64,000 bases of DNA from contig NZ_CP022303.1 of NCBI RefSeq assembly GCF_004216475.1, positions 1,178,001 through 1,242,000 on the forward strand. Reading direction: 5' to 3'. The position numbers and the translations under genes are program-made. Shown here piece by piece: positions 41,928-50,579 of the stretch (its first letter is position 1; the number at the start of each line of letters is the position of its first letter). Under the pieces are notes generated by a model. The model did not search any database. It had not been told where the DNA came from and saw only the letters and a list, made by a program, of their open reading frames with translations. This stretch comes from Thalassococcus sp. S3 (GTDB lineage Bacteria; Pseudomonadota; Alphaproteobacteria; Rhodobacterales; Rhodobacteraceae).

Positions 41928-42987
41928 ATGGCGAAGACAGACCTTGATGATCTGATGTCGATCGGCATCGATATCGGCAAGGACACATTCCACATTGTGG
42001 GTTTCGATCCCTCTGGACAGCGTGTCTTGCGCAAACAGATCAAGCGGCTTGCACTGGCGGCGTCGTTCGAGAAGCTGCCGCGTTGTATTGTCGGCATGGA
42101 GGCATGCCTGAGTGCCCACTTTGTCAGCCGGACACTGCGCGAGATGGAGTTGGCGCCCCGTATCATCCCGGCGATCTACGGGAAGCCGTTCAGTAAAGGC
42201 CAGAAGAACGACTACAACCATGCAGAAGCAATCGCCGAGGCAGCGCTTCGGCCGAACTTTCAGACCGTGTCCGAGAAGAGCCAGGATCAGCTTGATCTTC
42301 AAGCCCTGCACCGGGTCAGATCGCGTTTGGTGTCTCGTCGGATGGCGACGATCAACCAGATCCGCGCCTTTCTTATCGAACAGGGCATCACCGTGCGCAA
42401 AGGTCTACGCGCGCTGAAGAACGCGTTCGAGACGACCCTGGAAGAGCACGAAGACGAGATATCTCCACGCATGCGCTCGATCCTGATTGGTTTTTACGGC
42501 GACTGAATGTGGATGGATGACCGGATCGACAAAGTCTCGGCAGAAATCGAAGAGATTAGCCGAACCGAAGAGAACTGCTATCAACGTCATGACGGTGCCA
42601 GGCATTGGCCCGATGATCTTAACGGCGACGGTTGCAGCCATTGGCGAAGGAGAGGCCTTTGACCGCGGGTGCGACTTCGCGGCGTGGGTGGGATTGGTCC
42701 TCAGGCAATACAGCACCGGGGGCAGACCGGTTCTTAGGCGTGTATCGAAGCGCAGCAGCAGATGTCTGAGGATGCTGTTTGTTCAGGCGGCGATGATCAT
42801 CATGACGCGACCGCATCGGTGGCCGGACTTCAGTTTTGGCGATTGGTTGACCCGTGCCTCAGAGCGCATGCATCGAAACAAGGCTGCTGTTGCTCTGGCA
42901 AACAAACTCGCGCGAGTGGCATGGAGCATTCTGAGCCACAAAACGGCGTTCGACGCCTCGGGATATGAGGTTGCCGCCGGTGTTTGA
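41928..42987 (+). pseudogene. IS110 family transposase, inactivated
   Basis: The ATG at 41928 with GGAGAAG upstream opens an IS110 DEDD transposase: SIGIDIGKDTFHIVGFDPSG (first Asp), ALAASFEKLPRCIVGMEACL, then FSKGQKNDYNHAEAIAEAAL. A TGA at 42504-42506 (FYGD then stop) replaces what is normally Trp in FYGDW-type sequences, and reading continues with MWMDDRIDKVSAEIEEI. A second break around 42575-42585 shifts the frame into MTVPGIGPMILTATVAAIGE, GEAFDRGCDFAAWVGLVLRQ and YSTGGRPVLRRVSKRSSRCL, the C-terminal Tnp_20 domain. One nonsense and one frameshift make it non-functional. Confidence 0.9.
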
Positions 42988-43233
42988 GGACCTAAGGCAA
43001 CCCAAAGGAGGTCGCGACAGATCGAAAGCATAGAACGGAAAAACTACGCCCCCAGAATCTGACGGTCCAAATGGTCAGCGATGACCTGTCCGGTAATGAG
43101 ACCACGGTGCGAGCGTAACCCCAACAAGGCCACGAACCGCGTGTCGATCAGTAGGCCGGATACATATGAGCGACTTCCGAGAACATGCGAAGAAATCATT
43201 TGCGAACAGCAGCCGGTACATACATTTGGGCCG

Positions 43234-43740
43234 TTACTGCCAAAGTTCGCTCAGCACATCGACCCGCTCCAACGCTCGTCGCCGCGCATGGTTCGAGACC
43301 CTGACATAGATCTCGGTTGTCCTGAGGTTCGCGTGCCCCAGAAGTGCTTGAACCATCCGGATGTCGATACCTTCTTCGATCAGCAGTGTCGCGGCCGAGT
43401 GACGGAACCGATGCGGTTTGATGCCGAGGCGTTTCGACAGCGCACGCAGCCGTTTGCTGACCGTAGCTGCTCGGAGCCGACGTCCCGCCGTGTTTAAGAA
43501 CAGCGGCGATGCAAAGGAGCCGTGTTCCAAACGCATCTGACAGAAGTGTTGAAACTCATCCTGTAAATGACGGTTCGGCAGGAAGAGGATCCGCTCTTTG
43601 CTGCCTTTGCCCTGCACGAAGATCTGGCCGCCGTCCGGTGAGACATCGCGTATCTTTGCCTTGGTCAACTCGCTGATACGTAGTCCGGTCACGATTGGTA
43701 GCTTGGTGATCAGGAGTGTGACGCCATCTTGCGAGGACTG
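43234..43740 (-). pseudogene. tyrosine recombinase C-terminal fragment
   Basis: On the reverse strand this reads LLITKLPIVTGLRISELTKA, FVQGKGSKERILFLPN, KPHRFRHSAATLLIEEGIDI, ALLGHANLRTTEIYVRVSN. All catalytic residues of a XerC/D-like recombinase (Arg, HxxR, His, Tyr) are present. The N-terminal DNA-binding half is missing: family similarity starts near 43735 and is cut at the transposon-end-like sequence at 43742. A GTG at 43692 could start a 152-residue catalytic fragment, but recombination without the core-binding domain is unlikely. Confidence 0.82.
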
Positions 43741-43741
43741 C

Positions 43742-43807
43742 TGTCACTTGGCAGTTAATCGTCAGAATGCGGAAGTCTGGCTCGGGCTTTGCAGTTTATT
43801 GTGAGAT
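43742..43807 (+). repeat. transposon left end with two binding-site-like repeats
   Basis: The tip TGTCACTTGGCAGTTAAT at 43742-43759 is followed at 43789 by TTGCAGTTTATTGTGAGA. It is inverted relative to the ends at 44158 and 49157, all of which begin TGTCACTT read from outside in. Ends with several spaced copies of one short motif are typical of Mu/Tn7/Tn5053-type transposases. It directly truncates the recombinase fragment to its left. Confidence 0.6.
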
Positions 43808-44034
43808 TTTGGAGCGCCGGAGTTTCAAGCTAACGACCAAGCGGACTGCATCCGATGCCAACTCCGCGTCATGTTCGGGTCCGTCTCGCACGCGCGATTG
43901 AGCGCTCATGTGATTGAAAGATAAAACAAGTCCGTCATTTCAATTGTAAGCGCTACGCTAAGAGGCTCTCGTTTGACTTTTCCGGACAAGGTTTGACCTG
44001 GTCTGTTTGAGACGAAAAATGCCAGGAGGCGAGT
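43808..44034. other. transposon interior, no gene recognised
   Basis: No open frame with family similarity is visible between the left-end repeats and the four right-end repeats. The sequence between is mixed in composition. Confidence 0.4.
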
Positions 44035-44158
44035 TCTCAAATAAGGTGCCAAAACCAAGACTTGGCTCTCAAACAAGATGCCAAGTCGCAAATTAGGCGC
44101 TCTCACAACCCGTTGAAACCATTGAGGGAGCGGTCTCGCAATTCAGTGCAAAGTGACA
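44035..44158 (-). repeat. transposon right end with four binding-site-like repeats
   Basis: Four related 17-mers in the same orientation: TCTCAAATAAGGTGCCA (44035-44051), TCTCAAACAAGATGCCA (44067-44083), GTCGCAAATTAGGCGCT (44085-44101), TCTCGCAATTCAGTGCA (44134-44150), followed by AAGTGACA ending at 44158. Read from the tip inward this is TGTCACTTTGCACTGAATTG, the counterpart of the left end at 43742. No terminal target-site duplication was found. The transposase gene is absent. Confidence 0.65.
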
Positions 44159-44307
44159 TCAACACCACACCCCAAAAAATGCCTCGGAAGGAAGACACCC
44201 GCGGAGGTCTTCCGGGAAAAGATGATGGAAGACATGGGAAGATCGCCTTATCCTCGAGGGCAATAGCAGTCGCGCTTCAAGTATCGCTCACAGCTTCGAA
44301 CGAGGAA

Positions 44308-45753
44308 TTACGCGTCGGCAATCATATCCGCTACGTGCACTGTAGGACGTCGCCCGGCCCAGGGCCGCGCCTCTTCGAGTTGACCGGCCAGCTGTAGAAT
44401 CGAGGCCTCGTCGTACATCCGCCCGACCAACTGCGCGCCGGTCGGCAGACCGTCAACCAACCCCATCGGCACGCTCAAAGCGGGCTGACCTGTCATGTTG
44501 AACTGCGCGCAGTAGGGGAAAAGCGCAAAGAGGTGATCGTAATACTCCTGGGCTGTGATCCCGACTTCGTCCTGGCGCATCTTGCCCAGCTCCAGTGCGG
44601 GCTGGCGCAGAGTCGGCAGCAGAATGGCATCGACCTGCGTCATGAACTGCCCGAAGGCGCCACAGACACCGGCCATCGTGGCCCACGTCATCTCCATATC
44701 CATCGCGCTCAGCTGCGATCCAGCCTCGACACAAGCCAGCGTGGCCGGCTCCAGCAGGTCAGGCGTCAGTTCCCGACCTAGCTGCGCCGAGATGCCAAGC
44801 GCCGCCGACGCGGTGAAACCCATCCACGCGCAGAAATTCGCCCGGCGCCAGGCTTCGACATCGTATTTTGGCATCATTTCTACGATCTGGTGGCCTTGGG
44901 CGCGCAGGGCCTCCGCCGTAGCCTCAAGTTCTGCGATCACGCCCGGCACTGGCTCCGGCATGCCGGGCAGATGTGTCATGTAGGCGATCTTCATGCTGCG
45001 CGGCTTTTGTTCGAGCACTTTCGCGTAAGGCGTGTCCGGCCGCGGTGCCTGGAAAAACGCGCCGATCTCCGGCCCTTCGACCAGGTCCAGAAGCTGCGCG
45101 GTGTCGCGCACACTGCGCGTGACCGCAAACTCGATCCCCATGCCCGAAAGCGGCATCATATTGACCGGCCCAAGCGGCGTGCGCCCCCGCGTCGGCTTCA
45201 GGCCTACAAGCCCGCAGGAGGCAGCGGGTATGCGGATCGAGCCACCGCCGTCATTTGCATGGGCGACAGGGACCACGCCAGCGGCCACCGCCGCGGCGGA
45301 CCCGCCGGATGACCCACCCGCACTGCGTTGCGTATTCCAGGGGTTGCGTGTCGGGCCGTAGAGCTTGGCCTCGGTCGTGGCGGAAAAGCCCATCTCCGGC
45401 GTCGTGGTGATGGCGTGAATGTTGAGGCCCGCCGCCTTGAAACGCTCCACGAGGGTCGAGGACACGGGCGGCACAAACACCCCGTCCTCCAGCAGTTTCG
45501 TGCCCGCCCGATGCGGCACGCCCGCGACCCAGCTGACCAGATCCTTGACCAAGAACGGCACACCCGCCCATGGCCCGTCCCTCGCACCTTCAATTGGCGT
45601 TGGCAGGTCTTGTGCTACGAAATTCAGTGTCTCATTGGCTTTAGACAGCGCAGCGCGCGCTGTCCTGGCAACCTCGGCGGCGGTGACCTCCTTGTCCGCG
45701 ATCAAACCGGACAGCGCTGTCGCATCACAGGCAGCATATTCGTCAATATTCAT
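44308..45753 (-). CDS. amidase (amidase signature family)
   Basis: 481 residues from the ATG complementary to 45751-45753, with GGGAG at 6 nt; an in-frame upstream extension is not family-like. The Ser-cisSer-Lys triad is complete: VPFLVKDLVSWVAG (Lys), QRSAGGSSGGSAAAVAAG (cis-Ser in the Gly-Ser loop and nucleophile in GGSIRIPAA). GLVGLKPTRGRTPLGP is the typical signature continuation. It hydrolyses an amide to acid plus ammonia or amine. No signal peptide is seen, so it is cytoplasmic. It shares the strand with a copper amine oxidase 800 bp upstream and lies 3.6 kb from the formamidase operon, so amide/amine use is a common theme here. Confidence 0.92.
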   Translation of the reverse strand: MNIDEYAACDATALSGLIADKEVTAAEVARTARAALSKANETLNFVAQDLPTPIEGARDGPWAGVPFLVKDLVSWVAGVPHRAGTKLLEDGVFVPPVSSTLVERFKAAGLNIHAITTTPEMGFSATTEAKLYGPTRNPWNTQRSAGGSSGGSAAAVAAGVVPVAHANDGGGSIRIPAASCGLVGLKPTRGRTPLGPVNMMPLSGMGIEFAVTRSVRDTAQLLDLVEGPEIGAFFQAPRPDTPYAKVLEQKPRSMKIAYMTHLPGMPEPVPGVIAELEATAEALRAQGHQIVEMMPKYDVEAWRRANFCAWMGFTASAALGISAQLGRELTPDLLEPATLACVEAGSQLSAMDMEMTWATMAGVCGAFGQFMTQVDAILLPTLRQPALELGKMRQDEVGITAQEYYDHLFALFPYCAQFNMTGQPALSVPMGLVDGLPTGAQLVGRMYDEASILQLAGQLEEARPWAGRRPTVHVADMIADA

Positions 45754-45842
45754 GACAGTCTCCCTTAGCTCTGACCGTAATCCTAGATGGCGCTTTAAGG
45801 CCAGCGAATAGTGCAGATGAGCTATGCGGTACACGGCAGAGG

Positions 45843-46028
45843 TTCTATCGATGGCGGAAGCTTTATCGAGCGATGCAGCGGTGTCAGCTTGTTCGACCGA
45901 ATGCGCTCGCCAAGGAAAACCAGCGACTGCGCCGGGCAGTGTGTGATCTGACATTCGTCAAGCTCGTCTTGACGGAGGCAGCAAATGATACACCGCTTCA
46001 ACCAAGCCATCCAGCGGATGATTTGTAG
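45843..46028 (+). pseudogene. IS3-type OrfA remnant
   Basis: The + strand frame reads FYRWRKLYRAMQRCQLVRPN, then LAKENQRLRRAVCDLTFVKL followed by VLTEAAN. This resembles the helix-turn-helix end and leucine zipper of IS3-family OrfA proteins ('YRWRKEYGGM...LRRAVSDLTLDKLILKEA'). It has no start codon or OrfB partner and ends at a TAG at 46028. Confidence 0.7.
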
Positions 46029-46159
46029 CTTTGAACGCGAAGCCCTTGTGAGCTCTTCACTTCGCCGGAATGGCATCGATCATCTGCGGCGGGAGCTTGG
46101 AGTAGGGGCGGCTCAAGCTTGATGTTAAGAGCAGGACCGCGATGCTGCGATGCGGCCCG

Positions 46160-46390
46160 TCAGACCGGGAATGCGCTTCCCAGCCCAAGAAGCGCTGACG
46201 ACCGCGAAATACCCATCTTTGTTTGCACGTCTTTTACCACCTCGTCGTTAATCTCAGGGGCTTTCTGACCGACAGGCTCAAAAACGCTGGATGTGCCTTG
46301 CAGAAGCGCCCGTTTGCAACTGTGGATCATGCTGGTGTCGATGCCAAACTTGCTCGATATCTCTGCGCCAGTCCGTTCACATGTCACAGC
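46160..46390 (-). pseudogene. second IS3-type OrfA remnant
   Basis: On the reverse strand EISSKFGIDTSMIHSCKRAL, LQGTSSVFEPVGQKAPEIND and VKDVQTKMG follow the order of an IS911/IS3-type OrfA (KFGVHASMIHRWKR..., GG.KAPEID, LHAKIG). It is damaged (Trp to Cys in the HTH, C-terminus shifted) and lacks OrfB. Confidence 0.65.
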
Positions 46391-46556
46391 CCCAAGCGCG
46401 CGTTTTTACCAAACTCGGGGCTGCAGTTCGTTTGCTTCGACCTATCTGATCTTTTGGTCTTCGAAGATAGGCAGACCGCAAATCGTATCGTCCGTCCGCG
46501 TCGGAATTTCGATGTCCTTCCTGACGTCGACGCATGTGCCGGTCGTGCGCGCCGGC

Positions 46557-48500
46557 TTATTCTGCCGCCAGCGCGCGTTTACTCGCCTTATTCGTGTCGG
46601 GTTGCAAATCGAGTGTTGGGTTTCGGTCAAAGAAACCCGTCGGCATGAGCTTGAAGCCCAACATCACACATGGCTGGACAGGGAAATCCTCAAGCCTTGT
46701 GATGTGATGCAGACCGAACGTGTGCCAAACCACGATGTCCTTTTCTGCAACAGGGCGTTCTTGTTTGACCCAGGTCGCGATCCCGTCCGAGCCGTCGCTA
46801 TTATTGACAAACTCGCCCGCAGGGAAGCGCTCCTCCGGATCGTAGGGCGTCACCCAAAGATCTGAATAGCAAAAGCCCATGCGCTTGCCTGAAGGACCGT
46901 TGGGGTCCTGGAAGATCTTGCACGAGTGCACGGGTTCGAGTTTGTAGGCCGTCGCTGCCCCCATGGCATTGGTTTTCTCTGCGCTGGCGATTTTCCAATA
47001 GCGTTCGACGTCGGGGTTGCGCGACCTGCCGCACTCCACCTCAATCGGGGTTTCCTTGACAAAGAACGCGTTGCCATAGGGGTTTTCCGGGCCCATCGGC
47101 AGCGTATTGGTGTCGCATTCCTTGACCGTATTCACATCGCCATCAATGGCCATGTCCAGCCGGGCGATAAAAATATGCTGGTGGTTCTGGCCAATCACGC
47201 CCGGAGAAACTTCGGTGCCGTATTTGGTCTTGTCCGGATCATCCGGATCAGCTGAGACAGTATTTATGATGCCGGTTGCTTTCATCTCAAACTCTATCTC
47301 GCCGTCGAGATACAAATACCAGTAAGACCCGTACTCATAATTGCCCACGGTTGCGACGAAAGAGATCACCAGCCGCCGAGCCCGGCGGACTTCTGTCTTC
47401 TCGGTGCGGAAATCCCAATGCTTCCACTGGATGCCGTAGTCTTCTTCGTGGATGCAGATGCCGTTCTTGATCAGGACCGGCACCCCGTCGATGCCCGGTA
47501 CATAGCAATCAAGATAGTGGATTGCGCCCAGACAATCGCAGCCCAGTTCCAGGGAATTGGCGAGCTTTCCTATGCCGTATTCACCGATGTCGAACACGTT
47601 CTTGCGCGAATGCTGTTTCTTGGGGCTGCCATAGGGCACGACCATTTCGGCGATGGACGCGCGGTAACAAAGGGGCCGCCCACCATAGGAAATGTCGTGA
47701 AGTGTGAGACCTTCACGCCCATTGAAGCCGATGATCATGGACCACTCATGCCAGTCGATCCGCCGACCATTCATGTCAAAGCTCACGCCTTCGGGCTGGA
47801 CGACATCGATAGGTTTGAGATCCTCGCGCAGCTTCGGCTGCGCATCGGGTGTGTAATTGCTGTCCTGTTTTGGCACCGGCACCACACCATAGTCATCGAC
47901 ACGCAACACTTTCATTTCGGTGATGTCGACCACTGCGTTCACGCCTTCAATCGGGTGGGCATAGAGGTTGTCGTCAGGAAAGGAGCGAACCCAGGCGAAG
48001 GTATGCGAGATATGCCGCCCTTCCTCGCCCTCATCGCCAAAGCTCCCAGCGGACCAGGGATCGACGCAGACGAGATCCATCTCCTCGATCCCGCGCTTCT
48101 TGCAGGCCTCGATAAAGCGCGGGTCGGCTTTTACGCAGGCTTCCACCTGCATGAATTCCTCACCCTGGATCATCGGATGCACGTCGGACCGATCCTCTTT
48201 GGAGAGCACAGTGCCCTGCGTGATGGACACCTTGTACTTCGTGACCCCGCGCCGGTTGCCGTAGAACACGTTTACCCGCGCTTCGCGTTCAAACGCGTCG
48301 CCGTAAGAAAACGCGCGCACAACGCTCTTTTCCGGCTCAAGCAATTCGATGGTTTCAAAGCGGAGCGTTTCAGCAAGGTCTCCGACATCTGCCCGCACGA
48401 GCTCGGCTGCCGCGATCATCTCGCCACGGGTCAGAGGTTCCAGAGGGTGTAGGGCGACGGTTTCTTCACTCTTGTTGCACTGTGTCTGCATCACATTCAT
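46557..48500 (-). CDS. copper-containing primary amine oxidase
   Basis: 647 residues from the ATG complementary to 48498-48500, seven nt after GGGAG; another ATG two codons upstream sits too close to it. The topaquinone precursor is in TVGNYEYGSYWYLYLDGEIE (N-Y-E-Y). Copper ligands are GQNHQHIFIARLDM (two His) and WHTFGLHHITRLEDFP (third). The catalytic base Asp is in FDIGEYG. There is no signal peptide, so it is cytoplasmic as in Arthrobacter-type enzymes. It oxidises primary amines to aldehyde, ammonia and H2O2. Between an amidase and the formamidase operon it could process amines released from amides, though dimethylamine itself is a poor substrate for this class. Confidence 0.95.
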   Translation of the reverse strand: MNVMQTQCNKSEETVALHPLEPLTRGEMIAAAELVRADVGDLAETLRFETIELLEPEKSVVRAFSYGDAFEREARVNVFYGNRRGVTKYKVSITQGTVLSKEDRSDVHPMIQGEEFMQVEACVKADPRFIEACKKRGIEEMDLVCVDPWSAGSFGDEGEEGRHISHTFAWVRSFPDDNLYAHPIEGVNAVVDITEMKVLRVDDYGVVPVPKQDSNYTPDAQPKLREDLKPIDVVQPEGVSFDMNGRRIDWHEWSMIIGFNGREGLTLHDISYGGRPLCYRASIAEMVVPYGSPKKQHSRKNVFDIGEYGIGKLANSLELGCDCLGAIHYLDCYVPGIDGVPVLIKNGICIHEEDYGIQWKHWDFRTEKTEVRRARRLVISFVATVGNYEYGSYWYLYLDGEIEFEMKATGIINTVSADPDDPDKTKYGTEVSPGVIGQNHQHIFIARLDMAIDGDVNTVKECDTNTLPMGPENPYGNAFFVKETPIEVECGRSRNPDVERYWKIASAEKTNAMGAATAYKLEPVHSCKIFQDPNGPSGKRMGFCYSDLWVTPYDPEERFPAGEFVNNSDGSDGIATWVKQERPVAEKDIVVWHTFGLHHITRLEDFPVQPCVMLGFKLMPTGFFDRNPTLDLQPDTNKASKRALAAE

Positions 48501-49055
48501 GGCCATGCTCCCTGATCTATATGGTTATGTGAAGTTTTGAACGCAAACTATTTTGAGTCAAATGTTGCCACGCCTTTGCCATGGGTTGAGGCACAGAAAG
48601 TTGACGTTGGGTCAAAAAAGTGCGGAATCGTCGCTTGGCACTTAAGTGAAAGAACGCGGTTGTTTTGAAGATTTTTGGCGTTTTGATCTGAGAACCATCG
48701 GGTCCGGGCTTCATAGCAGTTGCATCTGTTGGGGTGGTCCCCACTCGATCGCCGGATTGCCAAATGGTCAGTCGCCGTGACAAATCGGTTCCTTTTGTCT
48801 CCCATCATGTGCCCTTGCAGCATCTTCAGCATCGGTGGCCCTGCGCGGTCGATGATCGCCCCGCCTGCCAGGAGCGTGGGTCGGATGCAAGATCGGCAAT
48901 AGCTGTCACGGTTGATTGACCGGAACTGGAAACCAGGACCCTGCGTATAGCGGTTGCACGGCGGCAGGCCTCTGCTCACAGGGCGTCGTCTATCTCGTCT
49001 GGAAGTGGTTCGGCCATAATGAGAACCCGGCAAAATCAGAGCCACAGGTATCGAA

Positions 49056-49157
49056 TTAAGTGCTAAAGTTCAGTCTCCATTATCCAAATTAAGTGCATAG
49101 CTAAGATATTGAAATCGCTGAAAATGGATCATCAGCTTTAAGTGCTAAGTGACAGCA
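49056..49157 (-). repeat. third transposon end with three TTAAGTGC repeats
   Basis: TTAAGTGC occurs in the same orientation at 49056-49063, 49089-49096 and 49138-49145, the last extended to TTAAGTGCTAAGTGACAGCA (49138-49157). Read from the tip this is TGCTGTCACTTAGCACTTAA, inverted to TGCTGTCACTTGGCAGTTAA at 43739-43758 (18 of 20). This pair would bound a 5.4-kb segment holding the amidase and amine oxidase. No duplicated target bases were seen. Confidence 0.6.
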
Positions 49158-49189
49158 ATAGCGAGTGGGCTGCCGCATCGCGGAAAGGG

Positions 49190-49213
49190 AGGGGGCCGTC
49201 TGGCCCCTTTTTT
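49190..49213 (+). terminator. intrinsic terminator with no gene before it
   Basis: AGGGGGCC (49190-49197) pairs with GGCCCCTT (49202-49209) around a GTCT loop and is followed directly by a T-run. It is oriented for + strand transcription but only 32 bp separate it from the transposon end at 49157, so the gene it once served is gone. Confidence 0.75.
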
Positions 49214-49330
49214 GATGCCGACCGTGCCTTAGGGCCCTCTGTGTATCCCGCAGTATAGTGCATTTGCATCATGGACGCATCGTCTGCTCTGTCCTCTACT
49301 GGACGGCAATTCATGACAGAGGGGGCCGCA

Positions 49331-50578
49331 ATGCTTAAACTGATCCGCAGATTTGTCTCTGCCAGCGCGCTCACGCTGGCGATGACCGCCGCGTCCGCAC
49401 AGGAGCCGATCGTCATCGGTGTGCCCGCCGTGCAGTCGGGCCCGGTCGGCGTGGCCGATCATACCGACTGGACCAATGGCATAACGCTGGCGGTCGAGGA
49501 AATCAACGCGGCGGGTGGCGTGCTCGGCCGGCCCCTGGAAATCCGCCTGCTCGATCTCGACATGATGAGTCCCGAAGGTAATGTGGCCGGGTTCACCTCG
49601 CTCATCGAAGGGGGTGCACATGCGATTGCATCCGCCTTCACGATCATTCCGGCCCCTGCGATGGAGGCTGCGGCGCCGTCGGGTATCCCGTACGTTCACG
49701 GCAATACATCCTCGGTGAATGTGGACCTGTTCCAGTCCGATCCTGAGCGGTTCCGGAACATCTTTCAGCTCGACGTCGGCGAAGTCTGGTATGGCACCGG
49801 ATATGTCCGCTTTTTGCAGGATCTGGTCGCCTCGGGCCAGTGGGAGCCCAAGAACAACAAGGTCCATATCGTTCAGGGCCAGATCAGCTACACGCAGCTG
49901 ATCAGCCAGGCCACCCAGGCTGCCATCGCCGAGACCAACGGTGAATGGGAGGTGGGCGCCATCACCGACATCCAGTTCCCCGTTCAGGACTGGTCGCCCG
50001 TCATTCGCGCCCTGCAAGAGACGGACGCCGCAGCCATCATGATCGACCATTGGGTCGCCGCAGAGCTTGCCGCTTTCGCTCAGCAATACGCGTTCGACCC
50101 GGTGCCGGACAGCCTTGTCTATCTGCAATATGGCCCCTCGCAGCCCGAGTTCCTCGATCTTGCCCAAGGTGCGGGCGAGGGGATGGTTTGGGGCACGGTC
50201 TATGGGGTTTATGCCGATGAGCGCGGCATGGAGTTTCGTGAAAAGTACATGGCGCGCTATCCCGGCACGATGGGCATGGTTTACACCGGCGGTGGCTATG
50301 ACGCGGCCTACATCCTGGCGGCCGCATGGGAGGCCGCGGGTGATCCCGACGACTTTGACGCGGTGGGCGATGCGATCCGCAACATCGAATACCGGGGTGT
50401 CAACGGCTTCTACCGGATTGATCCTGAGACTAATTCGGGCATCTCCTACCCCAACATGACCGACGACCCGGAGGCCGGTCAGGCGCACCTCTTCTTCCAG
50501 GTCCAGGATAACGAGCATCGCATCATCGCGCCGGAGCCTTTTGTCGAAGTGCCCTTTGTCGCGCCGCCCTGGTGGTGA
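49331..50578 (+). CDS. ABC transporter amide/urea-type substrate-binding protein
   Basis: 415 residues from the ATG at 49331. The first 21 residues (MLKLIRRFVSASALTLAMTA then ASA) are a Sec signal peptide with cleavage before QEPIVIG. The mature part is a type I periplasmic binding protein of the urea/amide group: GITLAVEEINAAGGVLGRPL, HAIASAFTIIPAPAMEAAAP, IDHWVAAELAAFAQQYAFDP and YTGGGYDAAYILAAAWEAAG. These match UrtA/FmdD-type proteins. It is the first gene of an operon of four transporter genes and an N,N-dimethylformamidase, so capture of formamides in the periplasm is the likely role. It ends one base before the ATPase gene. Confidence 0.9.
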   Translation: MLKLIRRFVSASALTLAMTAASAQEPIVIGVPAVQSGPVGVADHTDWTNGITLAVEEINAAGGVLGRPLEIRLLDLDMMSPEGNVAGFTSLIEGGAHAIASAFTIIPAPAMEAAAPSGIPYVHGNTSSVNVDLFQSDPERFRNIFQLDVGEVWYGTGYVRFLQDLVASGQWEPKNNKVHIVQGQISYTQLISQATQAAIAETNGEWEVGAITDIQFPVQDWSPVIRALQETDAAAIMIDHWVAAELAAFAQQYAFDPVPDSLVYLQYGPSQPEFLDLAQGAGEGMVWGTVYGVYADERGMEFREKYMARYPGTMGMVYTGGGYDAAYILAAAWEAAGDPDDFDAVGDAIRNIEYRGVNGFYRIDPETNSGISYPNMTDDPEAGQAHLFFQVQDNEHRIIAPEPFVEVPFVAPPWW

Positions 50579-50579
50579 G

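Larger units (their letters stand above)
45754..46556. other. intergenic region made of transposase debris
   Basis: Two IS remnants, one on each strand, are listed separately. The rest shows no gene. This debris separates the amidase from the amine oxidase gene. Confidence 0.6.
48501..49330. other. intergenic region holding a transposon end and a lone terminator
   Basis: The first 500 bp upstream of the amine oxidase have no recognised gene; reverse-strand frames around 48.55-49.05 kb lack family similarity. A transposon end follows at 49056-49157 and a strong intrinsic terminator at 49190-49213 with no gene left in front of it. The remaining 118 bp lead into the formamidase operon. Confidence 0.5.

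Noticed and set aside
43234..43692. Functional short integrase
   Set aside because: The N-terminal DNA-binding domain is missing and the gene is cut by a transposon end.
47418..48452. 344-codon + strand open frame over the amine oxidase
   Set aside because: Antisense to complete amine-oxidase motifs and with no family match.
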